Counted from the first letter of the stretch, positions 1-7,359 are shown. The stretch: DNA of 7,482 nucleotides from Cocleimonas sp. (GCA_023145535.1 JAGLDQ010000119.1:1-7482), one strand, 5' to 3'. The notes: generated by a model not told the origin, from the letters alone. Made by a program: numbers and translations.

Positions 1-473
1 TAAGGAACGCCCGTTGTTAACAATGCGCCATGCATACTACGACGATCTTTTACTCGGATACGACGGCTATTTAGCGTAGCGCCTTGACCTTTAGAGGCGG
101 TAAATAGATCATCTTTGATGGGATCATAAATAACGGCTTGGTATAATTTTCCGCGACGCTTTACAGCAATGGAAACGGAATAATGCGGAATACTATAGAG
201 AAAATTAGTCGTGCCATCCAGTGGGTCAATAATCCACTCATATTCAGCCGTGCCTTCCGTATATCCTGTTTCTTCACCAAGGAAACCATGGTCAGGATAG
301 GCTTTTTTTAGCATATCGATGATAGTTTTTTCAGCGTTTCGATCGACTTCGCTTACAAAATCGTTAATATCTTTCGTTTCAATGTGTAATGAGTCGATTC
401 TATCCGCAGAACGGGCGATAATATTACCTGCTTCACGGGCTGCTGTGATGGCGGTATTGAGCATTGGGTGCAT
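1..473 (-). CDS. suhB: Inositol-1-monophosphatase family protein SuhB (N-terminal 157 residues; gene continues past the left edge)
   Basis: The frame opens with ATG at 473-471 and stays open to the window edge, so the C-terminal part is missing (family length is about 265 residues). The start MHPMLNTAITAAREAGN is nearly the E. coli SuhB N-terminus. The metal-binding motifs of the inositol monophosphatase fold are present: GEE at residues 66-68 and DPLDGTTNF at 83-91 with Asp83 and Asp86. VYDP-like and GQGA-like blocks follow, as in the family. Members hydrolyse myo-inositol-1-phosphate with Mg2+. In E. coli SuhB also joins the Nus factor complex that helps transcribe and fold rRNA; that role is inferred here from orthology. 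The gene is divergent from trmJ across 54 bases, the same pairing as in E. coli. I see no clear Shine-Dalgarno sequence directly upstream of the ATG. Confidence 0.95.
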   Translation of the reverse strand, partial: MHPMLNTAITAAREAGNIIARSADRIDSLHIETKDINDFVSEVDRNAEKTIIDMLKKAYPDHGFLGEETGYTEGTAEYEWIIDPLDGTTNFLYSIPHYSVSIAVKRRGKLYQAVIYDPIKDDLFTASKGQGATLNSRRIRVKDRRSMHGALLTTGVP

Positions 474-527
474 AATAATTGTCTTTTTGCTTTGAAATAG
501 TAAGAGTTGGCGGAGAATAGCAGATAA

Positions 528-1268
528 ATGAGTTTAAGTAATATCAGAATCGTATTGATACAGACATCCCACCCAGGAAATATTGGCTCAACGGCGCGGG
601 CAATGAAAACAATGGGCTTGTCAGACTTGTGCTTGGTCAATCCTAAAAAATTCCCTGATCCTCAGGCCAGTACAATGGCATCGAATGCCGATGATATTTT
701 AGAGACTGCAAATGTGGTTGATCGTTTGCAACAGGCTGTGGCTGATTGCCATGTGGTGATTGGAACGAGCGCACGTCATCTGCGAACATTATCATGGGAT
801 ACGTTTGACCCGCGTCATTGTGGCAAATTTGTTGGCCAGCAATTGGCGGGTAATAAAAAAGTGGCGTTGATCTTTGGGCGTGAACGCACAGGATTAACCA
901 ATGAGGAGTTATCGTTTTGCCATCATTTGGTTCATATTCCCACTAATGCAGATTATAGCTCGCTCAATATTGCATCAGCAGTGCAAATATTGAGTTATGA
1001 GTGCCGTATGGGAAGTGTTGATATTAAACAATCATCGCACCCGTTGGATGAGGAGGTGATCAGCACGAAGGAGTTGGATGGTTTTTATCAGCATCTCGAA
1101 AAAGCACTCATTGAGGTTGATTTTTTAGATCCCGAAAATCCACGCTATTTAATGCCACGTTTACGTCGATTATATGGGCGCATTGAAGTAACACGCAGTG
1201 AACTCAGTCTTCTACGCGGTATGCTTTCAGCATTTCAGGGGAGAAAATTTACAAGACGCGAAAAATGA
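528..1268 (+). CDS. trmJ: tRNA (cytidine/uridine-32-2'-O)-methyltransferase TrmJ
   Basis: This 246-residue protein has the exact length of E. coli TrmJ and matches it throughout. TrmJ transfers a methyl group from S-adenosylmethionine to the ribose 2'-OH of nucleotide 32 in the anticodon loop of several tRNAs. The SPOUT (knotted) methyltransferase domain covers about residues 5-160. Its three motifs are visible: TSHPGNIGSTARAM (13-26, with Arg23), ALIFGRERTGLTNEE (113-127) and YSSLNIASAVQ (143-153). The last two form the knot and the cofactor pocket. A helical C-terminal extension (about 180-235, including the LRRLYGR and LSLLRGML segments) matches the TrmJ-specific tail. The start is ATG at 528 with GGAG at 512-515, a somewhat long 12-base spacing. 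Its stop overlaps the first possible ATG of the following transglycosylase frame (ATGA at 1265-1268). In E. coli the gene downstream is iscR; here it is a cell-wall enzyme. Confidence 0.95.
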   Translation: MSLSNIRIVLIQTSHPGNIGSTARAMKTMGLSDLCLVNPKKFPDPQASTMASNADDILETANVVDRLQQAVADCHVVIGTSARHLRTLSWDTFDPRHCGKFVGQQLAGNKKVALIFGRERTGLTNEELSFCHHLVHIPTNADYSSLNIASAVQILSYECRMGSVDIKQSSHPLDEEVISTKELDGFYQHLEKALIEVDFLDPENPRYLMPRLRRLYGRIEVTRSELSLLRGMLSAFQGRKFTRREK

Positions 1269-2605
1269 TTAATACTTGGTGCATGGAATTTATAAAACAA
1301 CGCTATTTCCCTTTACTCGTAGGGTGCATCGATTGCAAAAGACAGGCGGTCGTCTTGCGCTTGGGTAATATGATTTTTATGATGGTTTTATTTTGTTGGT
1401 CACTACTTCCCTCTTCACCACTCTTTGCAAAGGATGCCGAGGATCATGATTTTTCATTTGTTGATTGGCAGCATGAGTTTAAGATTTCTGCATTAAGAGC
1501 GGGTATTACCCCTGAAACCTTTGTCGCCGCTTTTGATCAGCTCAAGCTCAATGAAACGGTATTGAGGCTAGATAAGAGCCAGCCTGAGTTTAGCCGCGCT
1601 ATCTGGACTTATATTGATAATGCAATCGCTAATAATCGCATTGAAAAAGGCAAAGCGATTCTCAAAAAACATCGTAATTTATTCAATGAGGTTTCTAAAA
1701 CATACAAAGTCCCCGCTGAAATTATTATTGCCATTTGGGGGATGGAAAGTGATTTTGGTGGTAATTATGGCAATATGAGTGTAATCCGCTCACTTGCTAC
1801 GTTAGCTTATGGCGGACAGCGTAAAGAATTTGCAACAAAAGAGTTACTCGTTGCACTCACTATTATGCAACAAGAAAAACTCCAATCGAAGGCGTTGGTT
1901 GGTTCATGGGCTGGCGCGATAGGACATCCGCAATTTATGCCCTCATCCTTTGCAAAATATGCGGTGGACTTTAATTACGATGGTAAACGTGATTTATGGC
2001 ATAGTCTTGATGATGCTTTCGCTTCTATAGCACACTATATGCAAAAGGAAGGGTGGAAGGAAAATGAAACTTGGGGGCAAGAAGTCGTGCTACCGGATGA
2101 TTTCATGTGGCAAAAGCAAGCACAGTTTAACCCAAAAGATGAACGTCTAACTGTCAGTGAATGGATGTTATGGGGAGTTAAACCAGTATCAGGAAAAGAG
2201 TTTGAAAATTACGATCAACTAGCTGCATTATTTTTTCCCGCTGGACAGGTTGGCCCCGTCTTTTTAGTGTTTGATAACTTCGATATTATTAAAAAGTACA
2301 ATTTATCATTGAGCTATAGCCTAGCAGTTGGATTATTAGCATCAGGTATTGCGGATGAAACTGAAAAGAAAAATCTACTGGTTGGTCAATGGCCACGAGA
2401 AGACAAGTCACTAAGCCGCGATGATAAAATCCTGCTACAAACAGTGTTAAATAAACAAGGGTTTAATGCAGGAAAGGTTGATGGAAAAGTCGGTAGCAAT
2501 ACTCGCAAAGCAATCCGAAAATGGCAGCTAAACAATGCATTAGCCGCCGATGGTTATATGTCGCAACGGTTATTTAAAAAAATCAAGAACAGTATCCGTG
2601 AATGA
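1265..2605 (+). CDS. Exported lytic murein transglycosylase, MltB family (SLT_2) with C-terminal peptidoglycan-binding domain
   Basis: The open frame encodes 446 residues. The product cleaves the MurNAc-GlcNAc bond of peptidoglycan to give 1,6-anhydro-MurNAc ends, acting in the periplasm. The catalytic domain (about residues 65-365) contains IWGMESDFGG, where Glu161 aligns with the catalytic glutamate of MltB, and GSWAGAIGHPQFMPSSF (213-229), the family signature. Residues 384-440 form a PG_binding_1 domain (LQTVLNKQGFNAGKVDGKVG, then TRKAIRKWQ). This arrangement matches the MltB-like group with a C-terminal binding domain rather than E. coli MltB, a lipoprotein. A hydrophobic stretch at 36-55 ending SPLFA before KD looks like a signal peptide with cleavage near residue 55. 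I see no good lipobox; the Cys in VLFCW lacks the small residue before it. The first 35 residues are not signal-like, so translation may start at TTG 1355 or ATG 1370. The 3' end overlaps the convergent thioredoxin gene by 36 bases. Confidence 0.9.
   Translation: MINTWCMEFIKQRYFPLLVGCIDCKRQAVVLRLGNMIFMMVLFCWSLLPSSPLFAKDAEDHDFSFVDWQHEFKISALRAGITPETFVAAFDQLKLNETVLRLDKSQPEFSRAIWTYIDNAIANNRIEKGKAILKKHRNLFNEVSKTYKVPAEIIIAIWGMESDFGGNYGNMSVIRSLATLAYGGQRKEFATKELLVALTIMQQEKLQSKALVGSWAGAIGHPQFMPSSFAKYAVDFNYDGKRDLWHSLDDAFASIAHYMQKEGWKENETWGQEVVLPDDFMWQKQAQFNPKDERLTVSEWMLWGVKPVSGKEFENYDQLAALFFPAGQVGPVFLVFDNFDIIKKYNLSLSYSLAVGLLASGIADETEKKNLLVGQWPREDKSLSRDDKILLQTVLNKQGFNAGKVDGKVGSNTRKAIRKWQLNNALAADGYMSQRLFKKIKNSIRE
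1344..1349 (+). promoter_or_regulatory. Candidate ribosome binding site for an internal start of the transglycosylase
   Basis: AGGCGG lies five bases before TTG 1355. Starting there gives MRLGNMIFMMVLFCW, with an Arg before the hydrophobic core, and makes a normal 25-residue signal peptide ending in SPLFA. The ATG at 1265 has no Shine-Dalgarno sequence at normal spacing; the nearest purine run, AGGGGAG at 1237-1243, is 21 bases away. ATG 1370 is a further option, but it leaves the n-region without a basic residue. Confidence 0.4.
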
Positions 2606-3193
2606 TTTCTCTTTTGCGCCCGTTTTTATAATCTCACTGTTATCATCTACTTTAGGTGCTTCTTTTATGACGGGTTCTGTACTTTTCAACGCAAGAATTT
2701 TATCCAGAATACGCTTATCATCCCACTCTCTAGGGCCAACTGCGCTATAAGCAACCGTACCATTTGGACTAATAATGTAAGTGGTCGGCAAGCCTCTAAT
2801 TCTCCAAGTATCAAGTGACTCACTTAATGGGTCTAGCAAAATGGGGAAATCAATCGGGTGTTCAACTTGAAATGAATGTACATTGGACTCATCCTCGCCC
2901 ACATTAATTGCCAGCATCTGAACACCCGCATCTTTCAAATGCTTCCAAGCGCGATTCATTGAAGGCATTTCCTTGCGACAAGGGGGACACCAAGTCGCCC
3001 AGAAATTAATGACAATGGGTTTGCCCTTGTAATCTGCCAATTTATGGATTTTGTCATTCAGATCAGGATATTCAAAATCTGGCGCGGTTGACTTACCTGA
3101 AAGTTGCTTTAATAAAGGCCGTTCTGCAGAAACTTGACTTGGAGTAAATATAAGCAGAAACAAGCAGGAAAATAGTGTAGATTTGTTAAACAT
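2570..3193 (-). CDS. Exported TlpA/ResA-like thiol-disulfide oxidoreductase (thioredoxin fold)
   Basis: This 207-residue protein has an N-terminal signal peptide (basic start, hydrophobic LFSCLFLLIF, likely cleavage after VSA at residue 23). An AhpC/TSA- or redoxin-type thioredoxin domain follows at about residues 34-170. The active site is WATWCPPC with Cys69 and Cys72, and the cis-proline loop is GLPTTYII with Pro136. PDFEYPDLNDK and PIVINFWATW are typical of the TlpA/ResA/DsbE group, which reduces disulfides outside the cytoplasm, for example in cytochrome c maturation or on client proteins. The client cannot be read from this context, as no ccm gene is near. Residues 171-207 form a polar, charged tail beyond the fold, ending FTDTVLDFFK. 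The start ATG 3193 has a strong AAGGGG six bases upstream (3205-3200). The gene is divergent from the ychJ-like gene across 50 bases, and its last 11 codons plus stop lie antisense to the transglycosylase. Confidence 0.92.
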   Translation of the reverse strand: MFNKSTLFSCLFLLIFTPSQVSAERPLLKQLSGKSTAPDFEYPDLNDKIHKLADYKGKPIVINFWATWCPPCRKEMPSMNRAWKHLKDAGVQMLAINVGEDESNVHSFQVEHPIDFPILLDPLSESLDTWRIRGLPTTYIISPNGTVAYSAVGPREWDDKRILDKILALKSTEPVIKEAPKVDDNSEIIKTGAKEKSFTDTVLDFFK

Positions 3194-3199
3194 AGTATG

Positions 3200-3205
3200 C
3201 CCCTT
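3200..3205 (-). promoter_or_regulatory. Ribosome binding site of the TlpA-like gene
   Basis: On the minus strand this reads AAGGGG, six bases before ATG 3193. It is the best Shine-Dalgarno match in front of a large gene in the window and fixes the start, which also gives a standard signal peptide. Confidence 0.75.
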
Positions 3206-3215
3206 AATGTTAAGC

Positions 3216-3234
3216 CCTAGACGCTAATCCTAGG
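3216..3234. repeat. Short inverted repeat CCTAG-N9-CTAGG between divergent genes
   Basis: CCTAG at 3216-3220 and CTAGG at 3230-3234 are inverted copies separated by nine bases. They lie within the 50-base gap that must hold control signals for the TlpA-like gene, unless its promoter lies inside the ychJ-like gene. The second arm is part of the self-complementary CCTAGG at 3229-3234. It could be an operator half-site pair. With five-base arms, chance is also possible. Confidence 0.2.
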
Positions 3235-3243
3235 TAAAATTAT

Positions 3244-3639
3244 TTGAATTTTATGAAAATCCCATGCCCCTGTAAATCATCATTTGAATACAAAGTCTGT
3301 TGTGAGCCGTATCATAACGGAAAACAAAGCGCTCCGACAGCCGAAGCATTAATGCGCGCTCGCTACAGTGCTTATGCGTTACAGTTGCCCCGTTATCTTT
3401 TCAAAACATGGCATAAAGAAACGCGCCCCCCGTTACAACAACTATCACAACACCATGATATGCAATGGATAAGCTTGAAAGTTACAAAAACTGAATTGGG
3501 AAGGAAGCAAGATATGACCGGAATCGTTGCGTTTATTGCGACCTCTGTGCAGAACGAGAAAGTAGGGCAGTTAACTGAAAGCAGTTACTTTGAGAGGGCG
3601 CAAGGAAAATGGGTTTATGTTGGAGTGGAGAGTGAGTGA
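3244..3639 (+). CDS. YchJ-like (UPF0225) protein: SEC-C zinc motif plus NTF2-like domain
   Basis: The frame encodes 131 residues from TTG 3244, or 128 from ATG 3253. The N-terminus carries a SEC-C metal-binding motif, CPC then CC (Cys8, Cys10, Cys19, Cys20), in IPCPCKSSFEYKVCCEPYH. Next come the YchJ signature LMRARYSAYA and LFKTWH, then a mixed alpha/beta region with WISLKV, IVAFIATS, SYFERAQGKWVYVG, which fits the NTF2-like YchJ middle domain. The molecular role of the family is not known. E. coli YchJ has about 150 residues and a second SEC-C motif at its C-terminus; here the protein ends at VGVESE with no second motif. AGGT at 3232-3235 sits eight bases before the TTG but 17 before the ATG, so the TTG is favoured by spacing, although family members usually start close to the first CPC. 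The gene converges on recB with a 43-base gap. Confidence 0.85.
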   Translation: MNFMKIPCPCKSSFEYKVCCEPYHNGKQSAPTAEALMRARYSAYALQLPRYLFKTWHKETRPPLQQLSQHHDMQWISLKVTKTELGRKQDMTGIVAFIATSVQNEKVGQLTESSYFERAQGKWVYVGVESE

Positions 3640-3682
3640 TTACCCGTTTTTTGATGCGCTTCCGATCGATGAACTGTTTCAG

Positions 3683-6600
3683 TTAAACTTCAAACAATCC
3701 GTCTAACGCATCAATCAACTCAAAAGAAGGCAAATCATAAAACACCCCAGCACCTTCATGATCGACTGACATTCCACGAATAAATAAGTAATAAACACCG
3801 CCAAAATGTGTTTTATAATCATATCCTGTAATGCGCTGCGCTAAATAGCGATGCAAGGCAACGCTATAAATCAAATATTGCAGATAATAATGGGCGTGCG
3901 CCATTGCCTCTAACATACCATTGCGATCATAATCTTCTAGTGTATTAGATTTATAATCGGCTACAAAATACTGTCCTTGATATTCAAAAATAAGATCAAT
4001 GTAGCCTTTTAAATACCCACTAACGTGCTCAAAATTGAGTTTATGAACCGCATCATGAACCTGTTGCCAATTTTCTTGCGGTAAATGCTTCAATAAAATT
4101 TGTTTCAACGCTTCAACCTGTAACAAGGCCAAAGGGAGATAAAATTCCATCTCATTGAGACGTTGTGAATTATTTAAATCAGCAAGGCTAAAATTAGCAA
4201 GTGGGGTCAGAGGGGCTTGCAGGCTATTGTTAATTAAGTCATGTGCAATATCCGTTAGCTCCTCACTAAATCCCCATTTTTCCAATGCATCAAGGATTGC
4301 ATTTTGCTCTTTACCATCGGTGATTAATGGCTGAGTGAAGTCGCTATGTTCATAAATTTCATGTAAACAGCTCCCTGCATTCGCACCGCGTGGAAATTCA
4401 TTTTCGGTGTTGCTATATCTGGGCTGATTGACCAACGTATTGCTATCATGATCATGCGCTTGTAAATGATTGCCAGCGGTCAAGCCACTAAAACTACTGA
4501 CACGATAATCTTGTCTAATTGCAGTACTAAACTCACGGGCATTTAAAATGGGTGTTTTCTGTTTCGTCCGATAATGCAATCCCTGCTCAAGGTCAGGCAA
4601 TGATTCTTCTGAAATTACACCGTTTGATTCGCTCACTAAGGTCTTGATATTTTGTTGATAAGCACTCAGAAATTTTTTATTATTAGCAGCAAGCCCCTGA
4701 CTAAGTAGCCAACCCAGTGCTGATTTATCAGGGGAATATTTGATTTTTTCAGTAAGTGCAACAACGGTGCAGTGGTATTTAGCACGAGTAAGCGCCACAT
4801 AAAGCAAGCGCATATTCTCTGCGTACGTTTCTTTCTCTAATAATTGTAGATGGTGATCACGTTGTGGCGAGCCAATATCTAGACAAGGCGTATGCTCTTC
4901 ATCATCAGCATGAAACATAATCGCGGCATCGCTTGATGCGCTTCTGATGCTATCAGCCCATAAGAAGGGGCAATAAACCAACCCATACTCAAGTCCTTTA
5001 CTTTTGTGTACGGTAACAATTTGCACTAATTTAGCATCACTTTCTAAGCGTAGTTGTAAGCGATCGCTACTTAATTCGGTTTGTCTTGCTTGCTGACGTA
5101 ACCAGCGAATCGTGCCCTCCATGCCGCGTGAATTCTGACGGCTCTCCGTATGAATGAGTTCGGCCAAATGTAATAAATTGGTTAAGCGACGCTCGCCATC
5201 GGAGTGGGAAAGTAATTGTGCTTGCACCTGCTCATCACGCATTAAAACACGCATCATGGGAATAAAGCCTTGCGCTAACCAGCATTGATGCCAGTGATGA
5301 AAGGCGTGCAATTTTGCATCCCATGCCATCGTGTTGGTTTCAAAATGTAATAAGTCTTCACCACGATAAGCAAAAAAATCACTGACTAACGCACGACGAA
5401 CTTGATCTTCTTGCGAAGGCTGTGCAATGGCCAATAATAAATGATGCAAATCCTCCGCTTCACGGGTTTTAAAAATGCTTTCTTTAGCGCTTTGCACACA
5501 AGCAACGCCTCGTTGCGTCAATGCAGCTTTCATTTGCTGCCCTTGCTTATGACTGCGTACTAATATGGTGATATCACCGCCTTCTATCGGTTGCTTTGCA
5601 ATGGTCGCTTCGCCATTATCCGAGGCGATTAATAAGCATGTAATATCATCTGCCACTAGCGCCGCAATCTCTTCCATGATGGCTGATTTGTTCTTGCCAT
5701 CGGTCTCTTCTATTTTCCATAAACGTAAGGGGGCACGCGGCTCAAGCGACTCAAGTGCGGGTTCTTGCTCTTGACCCGATTTAACGGGTTGATAGAGAAT
5801 ACTGTTATCATAGAAAGGATGTTCGCTTTGGGAAAAAAGCTGATTAAGCGCTTTAATTAGATCTGGGTGGGAGCGCCAATTAGTGTCTAGGGTGTATTGT
5901 TGCTGGGTATCCTGACTGGCCTTTAAATAGGTGTAAATATCCGCACCCCGAAAACTGTAAATGGCTTGTTTAGGATCACCAACAAAGAAGACAACGTTGG
6001 ATGGCTCCTTGGCAGAATCTGACTGAGAAATATCAGTCTGCTCAAATGCATCTTGAGAGAGGGCGCTGGGTGATTGTTCAGCATAAATGCGCCGAAAAAT
6101 ATCATATTGAATAGGATCTGTATCTTGAAACTCATCAATCATCGCGACTTGGTATTGATTGGATAAGGTCTTCGCAAGCGTTGTATTTTGTTGTAGAGCC
6201 ATTTGTAATTGCAATAATAAATCATCAAACGACATTACCCCTTTGCGCCGCTTCTCTAAGGGTAAGTTTTCTTGTAGATAATCTAAAACCTGATTGCGTA
6301 GGACATTATGGTAATCCATCAAGCTTTGCTCTAAGGCCTGTTTTGTCGCTAAAAAGGCCGCCCAAAGATCAAAAAACGCATGTGAGATAGGCTCGTATCC
6401 CTTTTTTACCTTAAGTTGATTTGAGGTGAGTTTAGGCGTTTTTAGGGGTAATTCCGCTGGTAATGTATCGGCTGAATTTGCTGCTAATAGGCGCATACCC
6501 GCCAGCATGTCATCCAACGAATTAGCCACGTTGAGATACAAACCACCATGATTTCGTAATAGATTTTCAATTTCATCGGCTGATTGTTGCCAGCTTTGCA

Positions 6601-7264
6601 TTGCATTTAGATAGTTTGCTTCAAGTTGTTGTGTTTGTTCAGCAATATCATCGGTAAAATTAGGGTGTAAGCGTTTTAAATAAGGCTTGCCCACGGCGGT
6701 ACGAATATCATCCAGTAAAGTATCAGGCGTAATCTCTTTATCATGCAATAAGGAGAGCAAGGCGGCAGGGGCTTTTTGGAAGTGCTTACGCCAATAATCA
6801 TCCATTAACATTTGCATTAGTTCATCATCATTATCTAGAAGCTCTGTTTTAAAGGCTAATGCGGCATCAAAAGCAGTTTCTTTTAAAGCACGCTGACAGA
6901 AACTATGGATAGTGAAAATAGACGCCTCATCAAAGCTTAATAACGCACGATTTAAGCGAATAATGGCTTCAGTATGATCTTCAAAATTAGCGCATAGTGC
7001 CTTGTATTCCCCCTCCGCATTGTCAACATCAATAAAGGCGACTAACGCTTCGCTAAGGCGTGATCGGATGCGGTCTTTAAGCTCTTTGGTTGCCGCCGTG
7101 GTATAAGTAACCACCAGAATTTGATCAAGAGATAAAGCGGGTTCAGACTCCAGTATAAAGCGCAAATAAAGGAATGAAAGAGTGTATGTTTTACCCGTAC
7201 CAGCACTGGCTTCGATTAGATTGCTTTGTTTTAGGGGAACGGTTTGTGGATTGAGTGATTGCAT
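3683..7264 (-). CDS. recB: RecBCD enzyme (exonuclease V) subunit RecB, helicase-nuclease
   Basis: The 1193-residue product is close to E. coli RecB (1180) and complete. RecB is the 3'-to-5' helicase and the only nuclease of RecBCD, which resects double-strand breaks and loads RecA. UvrD-type superfamily 1 motifs are in order: Walker A EASAGTGKT (18-26, Lys25), Ia TYTTAATKEL (53-62), II IDEFQDTD (376-383), III VGDPKQAIYSFRGAD (428-442), IV TNWRSHPDL (461-469), V VHKSKGLEY (752-760) and VI LLYVALTRAKY (820-830). The C-terminal nuclease domain keeps His968, Asp1090 in GYLKGYID, and Asp1103 and Lys1105 in VADYKSN, then YLQYLIYSVALHRYL. These match E. coli His956, Asp1067, Asp1080 and Lys1082. The ATG at 7264 lies 17 codons before Walker A, as expected, yet has no clear Shine-Dalgarno sequence. 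About 20 extra Ser/Gln/Asp-rich residues lie between motifs II and III. Neither recC nor recD adjoins it: the gene before it is divergent and the one after it converges. Confidence 0.97.
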   Translation of the reverse strand: MQSLNPQTVPLKQSNLIEASAGTGKTYTLSFLYLRFILESEPALSLDQILVVTYTTAATKELKDRIRSRLSEALVAFIDVDNAEGEYKALCANFEDHTEAIIRLNRALLSFDEASIFTIHSFCQRALKETAFDAALAFKTELLDNDDELMQMLMDDYWRKHFQKAPAALLSLLHDKEITPDTLLDDIRTAVGKPYLKRLHPNFTDDIAEQTQQLEANYLNAMQSWQQSADEIENLLRNHGGLYLNVANSLDDMLAGMRLLAANSADTLPAELPLKTPKLTSNQLKVKKGYEPISHAFFDLWAAFLATKQALEQSLMDYHNVLRNQVLDYLQENLPLEKRRKGVMSFDDLLLQLQMALQQNTTLAKTLSNQYQVAMIDEFQDTDPIQYDIFRRIYAEQSPSALSQDAFEQTDISQSDSAKEPSNVVFFVGDPKQAIYSFRGADIYTYLKASQDTQQQYTLDTNWRSHPDLIKALNQLFSQSEHPFYDNSILYQPVKSGQEQEPALESLEPRAPLRLWKIEETDGKNKSAIMEEIAALVADDITCLLIASDNGEATIAKQPIEGGDITILVRSHKQGQQMKAALTQRGVACVQSAKESIFKTREAEDLHHLLLAIAQPSQEDQVRRALVSDFFAYRGEDLLHFETNTMAWDAKLHAFHHWHQCWLAQGFIPMMRVLMRDEQVQAQLLSHSDGERRLTNLLHLAELIHTESRQNSRGMEGTIRWLRQQARQTELSSDRLQLRLESDAKLVQIVTVHKSKGLEYGLVYCPFLWADSIRSASSDAAIMFHADDEEHTPCLDIGSPQRDHHLQLLEKETYAENMRLLYVALTRAKYHCTVVALTEKIKYSPDKSALGWLLSQGLAANNKKFLSAYQQNIKTLVSESNGVISEESLPDLEQGLHYRTKQKTPILNAREFSTAIRQDYRVSSFSGLTAGNHLQAHDHDSNTLVNQPRYSNTENEFPRGANAGSCLHEIYEHSDFTQPLITDGKEQNAILDALEKWGFSEELTDIAHDLINNSLQAPLTPLANFSLADLNNSQRLNEMEFYLPLALLQVEALKQILLKHLPQENWQQVHDAVHKLNFEHVSGYLKGYIDLIFEYQGQYFVADYKSNTLEDYDRNGMLEAMAHAHYYLQYLIYSVALHRYLAQRITGYDYKTHFGGVYYLFIRGMSVDHEGAGVFYDLPSFELIDALDGLFEV

Positions 7265-7310
7265 AATTAAACGTGTAGACTGGGAGCGCCGTTATCCTGA
7301 GGGAAAAATA

Positions 7311-7334
7311 ATGCTTATGCAATACCTTCGCTAA
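7311..7334 (+). CDS. Tiny reading frame MLMQYLR with Shine-Dalgarno sequence (speculative)
   Basis: ATG 7311 opens seven codons and stops at TAA 7332-7334. GAGGG at 7299-7303 lies seven bases upstream, a good ribosome binding site. It lies in the gap between divergent recB and the right-edge gene, on that gene's strand. It could be a leader peptide or chance; a peptide this short gives no coding statistics. Confidence 0.15.
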   Translation: MLMQYLR

Positions 7335-7359
7335 CTAAAAAAGAGGGAGGAAATAAAAT

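Noticed and set aside
457..476. TTGAGC and CATAAT near the suhB start, considered as a trmJ promoter
   Set aside because: The spacing between the two boxes is only eight bases, and no acceptable -35 lies 16-18 bases before CATAAT.
353..640. Minus-strand open frame of 95 residues across the suhB/trmJ gap
   Set aside because: It overlaps the well-supported starts of both suhB and trmJ, has no recognisable domain, and is a shadow of those genes.
2550..2750. Plus-strand frame of 66 residues across the end of the transglycosylase and into the TlpA-like gene
   Set aside because: It overlaps two real genes in other frames and its product resembles no family that I know.
3672..3684. AACTG-TTT-CAGTT hairpin at the recB stop, and the T-run at 3647-3652, considered as a terminator between ychJ-like and recB
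   Set aside because: The stem has only five pairs, is not GC-rich, and is not followed by a T-run on either strand. The T-run has no stem before it.
5753..5761. AAGTGCGGG, one base from the Haemophilus DNA uptake sequence
   Set aside because: I noticed one imperfect copy inside recB. Uptake sequences are recognised by many copies, so this is best explained as chance.
5565..6390. Several frames of about 70 residues on both strands inside recB
   Set aside because: They lie wholly within the conserved RecB coding region, with no domain or ribosome site that I can support.
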